A DNA stretch of 34,351 nucleotides from an uncultured Bacteroidales bacterium. GTDB taxonomy: Bacteria; Bacteroidota; Bacteroidia; Bacteroidales; FEN-979. Made by a program: the position numbers and the translations under genes. The notes below the pieces were generated by a model. The model was not told where the DNA came from, did no database searches, and saw only the letters and a list, made by a program, of their open reading frames with translations. Shown here in pieces: positions 1 to 7,410 of this stretch (within the stretch, counting starts at the first letter, position 1; each line of letters opens with the position of its first letter). The stretch is taken from positions 1 to 34,351 of the forward strand of contig CAIKNA010000171.1 of assembly GCA_903828645.1 (NCBI GenBank). The letters run 5' to 3'.

Positions 1-717
1 ACCAGCCGGATCGTAGAGGTGATCATCTCTTCGGTAAAACCTTTTCAGCTGATGATGGGCAAAATCATTGGAGTAGGCCTTGTCGGACTTACCCAATTCC
101 TGCTTTGGGTGATACTCACCGCCGGGATTGTGACCGTGGTCACCACGACAATGACCTCCAGGGATGGGAAAAAAGCAACGACAGAACAAATATTAAACCA
201 GAAAACCACTATAAATCCGGATGTTTCAAAGGAAATTGCATCGCAAAATCCATCTTCCGGAGGAATGGGTGATGTGATGGAGGCGATCAATTCAGTGAAC
301 TTTCCTGTGATGATCCTTGCCTTTATCTTTTTCTTTGTGGTAGGGTACCTCCTCTACGCGGCACTCTTCGCAGCAATCGGAGGGGCTGTTGACAGTGAAG
401 CTGATACCCAGCAATTCATGTTCCCTGTCACCATCCCGCTCATCCTTTCCATTGTCATGGCCCAGTTTATCATCAGGGATCCCGATGGCCCGGTGGCCTT
501 CTGGCTTTCCATCTTCCCGCTCACCTCACCGGTTATCATGATGATCAGGATTCCATTTGGAGTTCCTTACATCCAGGTCATTCTTTCAATGGTCCTGCTT
601 TTGCTCGGATTCCTGGGTACAACATGGATCGCCGGCAGGATCTACCGCACCGGCATCCTCATGTATGGGAAGAAAGTCAGTTACAGGGAAATGTGGAAGT
701 GGATAAAGTACAGTTGA
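1..717 (+). CDS. ABC-2 family transporter permease, C-terminal part (5' end outside window)
   Basis: Membrane permease subunit of an ABC exporter of the NatB/ABC-2 type; the substrate cannot be told. The frame is open from base 1 (TSRIVE, then VIISSVKPFQLMMGK), so the GTG at 19 is internal and the gene begins upstream. The I(V/I)SSVKP(F/Y)QLMxGK stretch is the typical conserved coupling segment of this family. After it come a hydrophobic segment (about 15-40 of the visible part), a polar loop rich in T, N and S, and four to five further hydrophobic segments ending in a basic tail (YGKKVSYREMWKWIKYS). An ATP-binding partner is expected just upstream, outside the window. The stop lies one base before the stop of the convergent DHS-like gene, so the two transcripts must read into each other or end inside the opposing gene. 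Confidence 0.85.
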   Translation, partial: TSRIVEVIISSVKPFQLMMGKIIGVGLVGLTQFLLWVILTAGIVTVVTTTMTSRDGKKATTEQILNQKTTINPDVSKEIASQNPSSGGMGDVMEAINSVNFPVMILAFIFFFVVGYLLYAALFAAIGGAVDSEADTQQFMFPVTIPLILSIVMAQFIIRDPDGPVAFWLSIFPLTSPVIMMIRIPFGVPYIQVILSMVLLLLGFLGTTWIAGRIYRTGILMYGKKVSYREMWKWIKYS

Positions 718-718
718 T

Positions 719-1744
719 TTACTTATCCAGCATTTTTGTCCATTCGTATTTTTTACGCTTTTTCCAGTCCCCTTTGTGATAAACGTAACTGGCGATGAGG
801 GGCAAAACGCTGGTTGCCTCAGCATAAACCATTTTTTCGTAAACGGTCTCCACCTTACCCCAGCTTGCAGCCTCCTTCAGGGTCGAACTGGAACAGGCAC
901 CATCTCTTGAATCGGCCACGGTGATCTGTACGGCATATTTATGCATCGGAACCTCTTTACCAAGCACTTCGGCACAAATAACGGTATCCTGAACGAAATT
1001 TTTCGGCACCCCGCCCCCGATCATGAAAAGTCCTGAAGTTTTTGCAGCCATTTTGATCTTCGTCAGTTCAAGGAAATCCTTGACGGAATCGATGGAAACG
1101 TGTTTTTCAGGATGATCCCACTGATGCTTTACGAGGCCGAAACCAGCGCTGCTGTCGCTGAATGCAGGGCAGAAAATGGGAACATTGTGCTCGTAGCAGG
1201 TCTGAACAAGAGATTCTTTCTTTTTGGAATTTTTCACGAGCCATTTACCCATTTCACGGATAAATTCACGGGATGAATATGGCCGCGGGTCAAGGGTGTT
1301 GGCAATAATATTGATGGTAGCGTCGCAATTCTGGAGCTCTTCTTCATCAATATAGGTATCATAAATCCGGTCGATGTAGTTGGCGCGCAACTCTTTGTCA
1401 TCGGCATAGGGAGTTCCTTTGTAATGCTTGTAACCCAGTGCTTCAAAAAAGTCCATGTCAACGATGGAGGCACCTGTGGCAACAATGGCGTCGATCATGT
1501 TGTTCTTTACCATGTCAACATAAACCTGCATGCAACCGGCCGCACTGGTACTGCCGGCAAGGGTAAGGAATACAGTACATCCTTTATCGTTGATCATCAG
1601 GTTCAGGATATCTGCGGCGGAGGCAGTATCCCTTGAAGTGAACGACATATCCCGCATGGCATCAATAATCATGGTCGAGTCGATCGACTTGATATCGATG
1701 TGCTTCACCTGTTCTTTTAAAATCGATTTTTTACTCTTTTTCAT
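719..1744 (-). CDS. Deoxyhypusine synthase-like protein (probable polyamine enzyme)
   Basis: Homologue of deoxyhypusine synthase (DHS). Bacteria lack eIF5A, and characterised bacterial DHS homologues include homospermidine synthases, so a polyamine aminobutyl-transferase role is the best inference. Seen: NAD-binding type segments ATGAS (89-93) and IGGGVPK (242-248), and the SWGK motif (294-297) whose Lys is the catalytic Lys of human DHS (K329). The length of 341 aa is normal for the family. I chose the ATG at 1744 (MKKSKKSIL) because residues before it look non-conserved; an in-frame ATG at 1771 would add nine residues. It lies directly downstream of the arginine decarboxylase, 49 bases away (22 from the alternative start), so the two are probably cotranscribed. 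Specificity (homospermidine, spermidine or another product) cannot be read from the sequence. Confidence 0.85.
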   Translation of the reverse strand: MKKSKKSILKEQVKHIDIKSIDSTMIIDAMRDMSFTSRDTASAADILNLMINDKGCTVFLTLAGSTSAAGCMQVYVDMVKNNMIDAIVATGASIVDMDFFEALGYKHYKGTPYADDKELRANYIDRIYDTYIDEEELQNCDATINIIANTLDPRPYSSREFIREMGKWLVKNSKKKESLVQTCYEHNVPIFCPAFSDSSAGFGLVKHQWDHPEKHVSIDSVKDFLELTKIKMAAKTSGLFMIGGGVPKNFVQDTVICAEVLGKEVPMHKYAVQITVADSRDGACSSSTLKEAASWGKVETVYEKMVYAEATSVLPLIASYVYHKGDWKKRKKYEWTKMLDK

Positions 1745-1793
1745 CACAGTAATTTTTGTCAAAAATAACAATTTATTTGGTTTGCAAACAGTT

Positions 1794-3188
1794 TTAGTAT
1801 CCTAGAATTTTCAGCATGGATTTGAAACTCTGTTCCTTGGACCATAATTTCGTTGTGATTTCATCTGTATCCTCGTCAATGTCTATCAAAACATGTTTGG
1901 GGGCGGGAATCAGGCAATGCTGGATGCCACCGTAACCGCCGATCGCCTCCTGGTAAGCCCCGGTATGGAACATTCCGATATACTGGGGTTCGCTTTGATT
2001 AAACCTGGGCAGGTAAACTGCATTGCTGTGTTCTTCAGCATTGTAGAAATCCTCGCTGTCGCAGGTAAGCCCGCCGAGAAACACCCTTTCATATTCCACA
2101 TCCCAGTTGTTGATCGCCAAAAGGATGAATTTCTGATTGATGGCCCAGGTATCCGGCAGGGTATTCATAAAGGAACTGTCGATCATATTCCAGATTTCCC
2201 GGTCGTTTTGCCGTTTTTGGTCAATGATCGAATAAAGAACTGCACCACTTTCACCAACTGTAAACGATCCGAATTCAGTAAAGATATCAGGTTCCGGAAC
2301 TTCATTTCGCTCGCATATGTTTTGAATCTGGGCAATAATCTCTTCGGCCATGTATTCATAATCATAAACAAACTCAAGCGAGTTCTTGATCGGCAACCCT
2401 CCTCCGATATTCAAGGCAGTGAGTTCGGGACATAATTTTTTCAGGTCGCAATAGACCTGGACACTCTTGGTCAACTCATTCCAGTAGTAGGCTTTATCCT
2501 TTATCCCCGTATTGATGAAGAAGTGGAGCATCTTCAACTCAAATTTGGGATTGTCCTTGATTTTTTCAAGGAAATAGGGTACGATGTCATTATACCGGAT
2601 GCCCAGTCGCGAGGTATAGAAATCGAACTTGGGCTCCTCTTCAGAAGCGATGCGGATACCCAGTTTCACCTTGTGTTGTATCTCCTGCTCAATTTTTTCC
2701 AGTTCAAAAATATTATCCAGCACCGGGATCACATTTGTAAAGCCATTGTTTACCAGGTTTACAATGTTCTCAATGTACATGGGCCGTTTGAAACCGTTGC
2801 AGATGATATAGCGGTCCTTGTTAAAGAGCCCCCGTTCGGCCAGGTCTTCAATAATATTGATATCGAATGCCGATGAGGTTTCCAGGTGGACCTCATTCTT
2901 AAGCACCTCCTCCAGGACGAAGCTGAAGTGTGAACTCTTGGTGCAGTAACAATAGTGGTAATCGCCCTGGTAATCTACTTTGGCCATCGCAACATTGAAC
3001 AATCGTTTCGCTCGCAGGATCTGGGAACTGATCTTGGGCAGATAGCTTATTTTAAGGGGTGTTCCATACTGCTTGATGATGTCCATCAGGGGAACTTTAT
3101 GAAAATAAAGTTCATTATCAACAACTTCAAATTCCGGTTGGGGAAATTCGAAAGTTTGTTCAATCAGATCAATATATTTGTTTTTCAT
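1794..3188 (-). CDS. speA: Arginine decarboxylase, short fold-III (alanine racemase fold) type
   Basis: PLP-dependent decarboxylase expected to convert arginine to agmatine, the first step of Bacteroidetes polyamine synthesis. Seen: Lys84 in YCTKSS as the likely PLP Schiff-base lysine, HFFINTG near 222, the glycine-rich phosphate loop NIGGGLP (260-266), and CDSED (376-380), the C-terminal Cys/Asp active-site motif of fold-III basic amino-acid decarboxylases. At 464 aa it is much shorter than the roughly 630-660 aa E. coli SpeA but matches the short Bacteroidetes form. The start at 3188 is the first ATG after a stretch with a -7-like box. The neighbouring DHS-like gene fits a polyamine operon. 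Ornithine or diaminopimelate decarboxylase activity cannot be fully excluded without comparison. Confidence 0.88.
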   Translation of the reverse strand: MKNKYIDLIEQTFEFPQPEFEVVDNELYFHKVPLMDIIKQYGTPLKISYLPKISSQILRAKRLFNVAMAKVDYQGDYHYCYCTKSSHFSFVLEEVLKNEVHLETSSAFDINIIEDLAERGLFNKDRYIICNGFKRPMYIENIVNLVNNGFTNVIPVLDNIFELEKIEQEIQHKVKLGIRIASEEEPKFDFYTSRLGIRYNDIVPYFLEKIKDNPKFELKMLHFFINTGIKDKAYYWNELTKSVQVYCDLKKLCPELTALNIGGGLPIKNSLEFVYDYEYMAEEIIAQIQNICERNEVPEPDIFTEFGSFTVGESGAVLYSIIDQKRQNDREIWNMIDSSFMNTLPDTWAINQKFILLAINNWDVEYERVFLGGLTCDSEDFYNAEEHSNAVYLPRFNQSEPQYIGMFHTGAYQEAIGGYGGIQHCLIPAPKHVLIDIDEDTDEITTKLWSKEQSFKSMLKILGY

Positions 3189-3266
3189 CTCCCGGAATTA
3201 AAATGTAAACTACATGGATGAGATAATTTTGAGCAATGTAAATCACTTGAATCCTGAAATAATTTG

Positions 3267-3274
3267 CAAATTTA
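3267..3274 (-). promoter_or_regulatory. Candidate -7 box for the polyamine genes
   Basis: On the minus strand this reads TAAATTTG, a match to the Bacteroidetes TAnnTTTG box, about 80 bases before the speA start. A TTTG further upstream sits only about 15 bases away, so the -33 part is poor. Confidence 0.45.
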
Positions 3275-3313
3275 CTTCATTTGAATGTACAAAATAAATG
3301 ATTCGTTTAAAAT

Positions 3314-3346
3314 TTTGACCAGTTTGCCGAAGAGTTTATAATTTTG
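3314..3346 (+). promoter_or_regulatory. Candidate promoter for the helical-repeat protein gene
   Basis: TTTG at 3314-3317 and TAATTTTG at 3339-3346, separated by 21 bases, match the Bacteroidetes -33/-7 pattern. Transcription would begin near 3353, placing the heptamer repeat at 3371 in the 5' leader. Confidence 0.55.
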
Positions 3347-3370
3347 GAGTGAAAATCGGCACAAAGTAAG

Positions 3371-3391
3371 TGACAAATGACAAATGACAAA
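3371..3391 (+). repeat. Heptamer tandem repeat (TGACAAA)x3
   Basis: Three perfect 7-bp units. The repeat supplies the ATG at 3384 that opens the longest version of the following frame, but the likely real start is 3420, so the array would sit in the leader. The same unit family recurs at 30372-30455. Confidence 0.85.
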
Positions 3392-3419
3392 TGGTAACAG
3401 GAGTCAAAACAATGGTTTT

Positions 3420-3971
3420 ATGAGTAATCATGCAGCCCTGGAAGAACTTCTTCTGGAAACATCGAGGCGGAATACAGACTTCGTTGCAGATCTGATCTAC
3501 AAAAGACCGGAATTATTTGAGGATCTCTTCGGAATTTTTGCCGGTAACGTTGAGCCTGTCAGCCGGAGAGCTGCCTGGGTGGTGGATACTGTTTCAGAAA
3601 AATCCCCGGGGCTGATAGAATCTCACCTCGGCGAACTTATTGGATTGCTTTCAAAATTCGGTCACGGCGCACTCAAACGCCATTCCTTACGAATCCTTGC
3701 CCGTTCGCCTCTTCCAATGGAGACCAATCTGGGAGAGCTGATCAGGATCTGTTTTGAATGGCTGCTGTCGCCCAAAGAAGCAATTTCGGTCAAAGTTCAC
3801 TGCATGGAAATCCTGTACAGGGTATCCCAAAAAGAGCCTGATCTGAAAAACGAGCTGGCTGATTCCATTGAATGGCGCATGAACGAAGAGAATCCGGGAT
3901 TCAGAAGCAGGGGTCAGAAAATTCTGAAAAAGCTCAATTCCGAAATCAATAAAGTCACAAAACCAGGATAA
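3420..3971 (+). CDS. Conserved-type hypothetical protein, all-helical (HEAT-like)
   Basis: Function not recognised. The 183-residue protein has no signal peptide or membrane segment, so it should be cytoplasmic. It is built of amphipathic helices in pairs, for example the segments around LIESHLGELIGLLSKFG, HSLRILARSPL and VKVHCMEILYRVSQKEP, which resemble HEAT or Armadillo-type repeats and suggest a protein-binding scaffold. The frame is open from an ATG at 3384, but that codon is part of a tandem heptamer and the residues it adds are low complexity, so I prefer the ATG at 3420 (MSNHAALEELLLE). A candidate promoter lies at 3314-3346. It stands alone between the divergent speA and the downstream secDF, which has its own promoter. 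Confidence 0.7.
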   Translation: MSNHAALEELLLETSRRNTDFVADLIYKRPELFEDLFGIFAGNVEPVSRRAAWVVDTVSEKSPGLIESHLGELIGLLSKFGHGALKRHSLRILARSPLPMETNLGELIRICFEWLLSPKEAISVKVHCMEILYRVSQKEPDLKNELADSIEWRMNEENPGFRSRGQKILKKLNSEINKVTKPG

Positions 3972-4014
3972 ATCAGGTGTTTTGACCACAATTCAAATCT
4001 GATTATTAATTATA

Positions 4015-4045
4015 TTGGTTATTCCCAAGTAATTTTATAAATTTG
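4015..4045 (+). promoter_or_regulatory. Promoter of secDF (Bacteroidetes type)
   Basis: TTG at 4015-4017 and TAAATTTG at 4038-4045 with a 20-base gap match the -33/-7 consensus of the Bacteroidetes primary sigma factor. The start codon follows 52 bases later. Confidence 0.65.
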
Positions 4046-4096
4046 CACCCTCAAAAAAAAGCATAAGAGATACAATCCATTTTAAATTCAGAACTC

Positions 4097-7000
4097 ATGC
4101 AGCACAAAGGCGTTGTTAAATTTTTTGCGATCACCTTCATTTTGGTTTGTTTATTCCAGCTATCGTTCACATTCATCAGCTACTATTATTCCGGCAAATC
4201 CGACGATTACGCCAATTCCCCCCAGGTGAAAACGATGGCCAAGAAGTTGGCGCTAGGTAATCCACTCAAAGAAGAATACTATTACGACTCGATTTCCAAA
4301 TCGCGGTTGGAATATTTCAATGATTCCATGGCCTCGGTCAACGTTTACAATATTCTCCTGAAGAAATATACGTTGAAGGATGTTCGTGAACGCGAAATCA
4401 ATCTGGGTCTTGACCTTAAAGGAGGTATGAATGTTACCATGGCTGTGTCAGTGCCGGATGTGATTCGCGCCCTCTCAGGTTACAACCAGGATCCCACTTT
4501 TTTAAAAGCGCTGAAAAAATCAATTGACAAGGAAAAGTCCAGTACCCGTGACTTTGTTGATCTCTTTGCCGAATCATTCAAGGAAACCGATCCCAACGCC
4601 AAACTTGCCGCGATATTCAATACCGTGGAGTTGAAGGATAAGATCAATTACAACTCCACGAACGATGAGGTGATCAAGGTCATCCGCGATGAAAGCAACG
4701 CAGCCATCGACCGCACCTATAATATCCTTACCACCCGTATTGACCGTTTCGGTGTTGTTCAGCCGAACATTCAAAGGTTGCAGACCGCCGGGCGTATCCT
4801 CATTGAACTTCCGGGCATCAAAGATCCTGAACGTGTACGCAAACTGCTGCAGGGTACCGCACAACTTGAATTTTGGGAAACATACCAGTTTCCCGACCTC
4901 CAGCCGTTTTTTACGGAAGCAAATACCAAGCTGACCTCCATCCTCTCTGCAAAACAGGATTCAACCAAGGCCGACAGTTCCCTGAAATCAGATACTGCTG
5001 CCACAGCTAAATCAATTGCATCAAAACAGACCATTGCCGAGAAAAAGGAAACAGTAAAAAAAGGGGAAGCCGCCAAATCCGACACCTCCAAAGGAAATGC
5101 CCTGTTGAAACAACTTGACAAGGACACCGCAAAAGCATCCGCGGCAAACAAGCAAAAAGAATCATTCGAAGTATATGCCAAGAAAAACCCCCTGTTTGCA
5201 TATCTGAACCCTGCCATTTACCAGAATAAGGATGGTCAGTATGTGGCTGGTAAAACAGCGATGGTAGGACGGGCATTCATCAAGGATACCGCGAGAATCA
5301 ACAACATGCTGCGGGTAACCAAAAGCATGTTCCCCCGCGACATGAAACTTGCCTGGACAGTCAAACCCCGGTCGGAAGCCAAGGATGTACTTGAACTCGT
5401 CGCCTTAAAAGTAACTTCCCGTGATGGGTCGCCGGCACTGGGCGGTGATGTCATCGTGGCGGCACGGCAGGATTATGACCAGAACGGACGCGTTGAAGTT
5501 TCGATGTCGATGAACAGCGAGGGTGCCCGCATCTGGAAAAGGCTTACCGGCGAAAATATCGGGAAACAGGTAGCCATCGTTCTTGACGGTTATGTATACA
5601 GCTACCCCAATGTAAATGGTGAAATCCCCAACGGCATGTCGTCCATCACCGGTGGAGAAATGACCGTGGAAGAGGCACTTGACCTTGCAAACATCCTGAA
5701 AGCCGGAAAACTTCCGGCCCCCGCCCGGATCGTTGCAGAAGAAGTTGTTGGACCTTCACTCGGACAGGAATCCATCAACGCAGGTCTGCTCTCTTTCATC
5801 ATCGCGTTCATAGGTGTTCTGATCTTCATGTCGCTCTATTATAATGGTGCGGGACATGTGGCTGATATCGCCCTGTTTGCCAACGTATTTTTCCTTTTTG
5901 GTGTTCTGGCTTCGATTGGTGCGGTTCTCACGCTTCCCGGTATCGCCGGTATCGTGCTGACCCTGGCTATGGCAGTTGACTCAAACGTTATCATCTATGA
6001 ACGAATGCGTGAAGAAATAAGGGCGGGCAAAGGCATGCGCCTGGTGGTAAAAGACGGTTTCCACCATGCATTATCCGCCATCATTGACGGTCACGTCACC
6101 ACCATCCTCACGGGTATCGTACTTTATATTTTCGGATCAGGCCCTGTACAAGGGTTTGCGACAACACTGGTCATCGGTTTGCTCCTGTCACTGTTCTCAT
6201 CGATCTTCATCGCCCGACTTGTTTTCGAATGGATGCTCGACAGGAACATGAACATTACCACCGGGAACAGGATCACCATGAACCTCTTCCAGAACATCAA
6301 AATCGACTTTATCGGATTGAGGAAAAAAATGTACATTCTCTCACTGGCTATCATTGTCCCCGGCCTGATCAGTCTTGCAGTTCGCGGGCTGGACCCCGGA
6401 CTCGATTTTACAGGTGGACGCAGTTTCATTGTCCGTTTCGACCAGAATGTATCTACCAACGATATCCGCGAATCACTTCGCAAGGCATTTGGCGAATCAC
6501 CTGAAGTAAAAACCTTCGGACCTAAAAACCAGGTTAAGATCACCACCAAATTCATGATCAATGAACGTGGCATTCAATCGGATTCGATTGTCAGCAACCG
6601 GTTGTTTGACGGGGTGAAGGGATTTTACAAAATGCCGATCACCATGGCTGACTTTAAGGCAAACATCCCCGGGAAAATCGTCGGAGAACTTAGTTCACAG
6701 CGCGTCGACCCTACCATTTCTTACTCCCTGATCTGGAAAGCTTTCATGGCCGTTCTCTTCTCCCTTGTGATCATCTTCATTTATATTGCCCTTCGTTTTA
6801 AAAACTGGCAATTCGGACTCGGTGGTGTTACGGCACTTTTCCATGATTCCCTGATCATTATAGGGGTATTTTCCCTGTTCTACGGAATATTGCCCTTTGG
6901 CATGGAGGTTGATCAGTCGTTCATTGCCGCGCTGCTTACCATCATCGGATACTCCATCATGGATACGGTTATCATCTTTGACAGGATCCGTGAATACAGG

Positions 7001-7288
7001 GCACTTTATCCCAAACGGGAACTCAGTCTCAACATCAATGCCGCTATTAACAGCACGCTTGGCCGAACCATTAATACTTCAGGCGTTACATTGATCGTGT
7101 TGATCATCATCTTTATTTTCGGAGGTGAAGTACTTCGCGGGTTTACTTTCGCCCTGATCGTCGGGGTTGTCATCGGAACCTATTCCTCCGTATTTAACGC
7201 GACACCGGTTGCTTATGACATTTTAATGTGGCAGCAGCGCCGCAGGGAAAAGAAAGAACTGGCAACTGTAAAAACAAAAACCAGATAA
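4097..7288 (+). CDS. secDF: Protein translocase SecDF, fused SecD and SecF
   Basis: Proton-motive-force-driven accessory subunits of the SecYEG export channel, fused in one polypeptide of 1063 aa as is usual in Bacteroidetes. Seen: an N-terminal membrane helix (about 9-29), the SecD signature GLDLKGG (about 103-109), the periplasmic P1 region, then SecD membrane helices from about 555 to 720 including the AMAVDSNVIIYERMREE motif. The SecF half starts near 727 and has its own signature GLDFTGG (about 768-774) and the SIMDTVIIFDRIRE motif near 952-965. The P1 region carries an extra Lys/Ala/Ser/Thr-rich stretch at about 286-356 that looks disordered. The gene stands alone, with a promoter at 4015 and a terminator at 7307. 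Confidence 0.97.
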   Translation: MQHKGVVKFFAITFILVCLFQLSFTFISYYYSGKSDDYANSPQVKTMAKKLALGNPLKEEYYYDSISKSRLEYFNDSMASVNVYNILLKKYTLKDVREREINLGLDLKGGMNVTMAVSVPDVIRALSGYNQDPTFLKALKKSIDKEKSSTRDFVDLFAESFKETDPNAKLAAIFNTVELKDKINYNSTNDEVIKVIRDESNAAIDRTYNILTTRIDRFGVVQPNIQRLQTAGRILIELPGIKDPERVRKLLQGTAQLEFWETYQFPDLQPFFTEANTKLTSILSAKQDSTKADSSLKSDTAATAKSIASKQTIAEKKETVKKGEAAKSDTSKGNALLKQLDKDTAKASAANKQKESFEVYAKKNPLFAYLNPAIYQNKDGQYVAGKTAMVGRAFIKDTARINNMLRVTKSMFPRDMKLAWTVKPRSEAKDVLELVALKVTSRDGSPALGGDVIVAARQDYDQNGRVEVSMSMNSEGARIWKRLTGENIGKQVAIVLDGYVYSYPNVNGEIPNGMSSITGGEMTVEEALDLANILKAGKLPAPARIVAEEVVGPSLGQESINAGLLSFIIAFIGVLIFMSLYYNGAGHVADIALFANVFFLFGVLASIGAVLTLPGIAGIVLTLAMAVDSNVIIYERMREEIRAGKGMRLVVKDGFHHALSAIIDGHVTTILTGIVLYIFGSGPVQGFATTLVIGLLLSLFSSIFIARLVFEWMLDRNMNITTGNRITMNLFQNIKIDFIGLRKKMYILSLAIIVPGLISLAVRGLDPGLDFTGGRSFIVRFDQNVSTNDIRESLRKAFGESPEVKTFGPKNQVKITTKFMINERGIQSDSIVSNRLFDGVKGFYKMPITMADFKANIPGKIVGELSSQRVDPTISYSLIWKAFMAVLFSLVIIFIYIALRFKNWQFGLGGVTALFHDSLIIIGVFSLFYGILPFGMEVDQSFIAALLTIIGYSIMDTVIIFDRIREYRALYPKRELSLNINAAINSTLGRTINTSGVTLIVLIIIFIFGGEVLRGFTFALIVGVVIGTYSSVFNATPVAYDILMWQQRRREKKELATVKTKTR

Positions 7289-7306
7289 TTTTTTCAGATT
7301 CCATTG

Positions 7307-7348
7307 AAAAATGGCTGTCCCATTGCAAGGGGATAGCCATTTTTTTTT
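7307..7348 (+). terminator. Rho-independent terminator after secDF
   Basis: AAAATGGCTGTCCC (7307-7320 and on) pairs with GGGGATAGCCATTTT across a 7-base loop, with one G-T wobble, followed by a run of eight T. Confidence 0.9.
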
Positions 7349-7370
7349 AATCCTACATCAGACTTTTATC

Positions 7371-7378
7371 TATATTTG
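7371..7378 (+). promoter_or_regulatory. Candidate -7 box for the PorE-like gene
   Basis: TATATTTG matches TAnnTTTG and lies 32 bases before the ATG at 7411, just after the secDF terminator. No clear TTG is visible at the -33 distance. Confidence 0.5.
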
Positions 7379-7410
7379 TGCGTTAATTAGGCAATCCAAA
7401 TTGCGTATAC

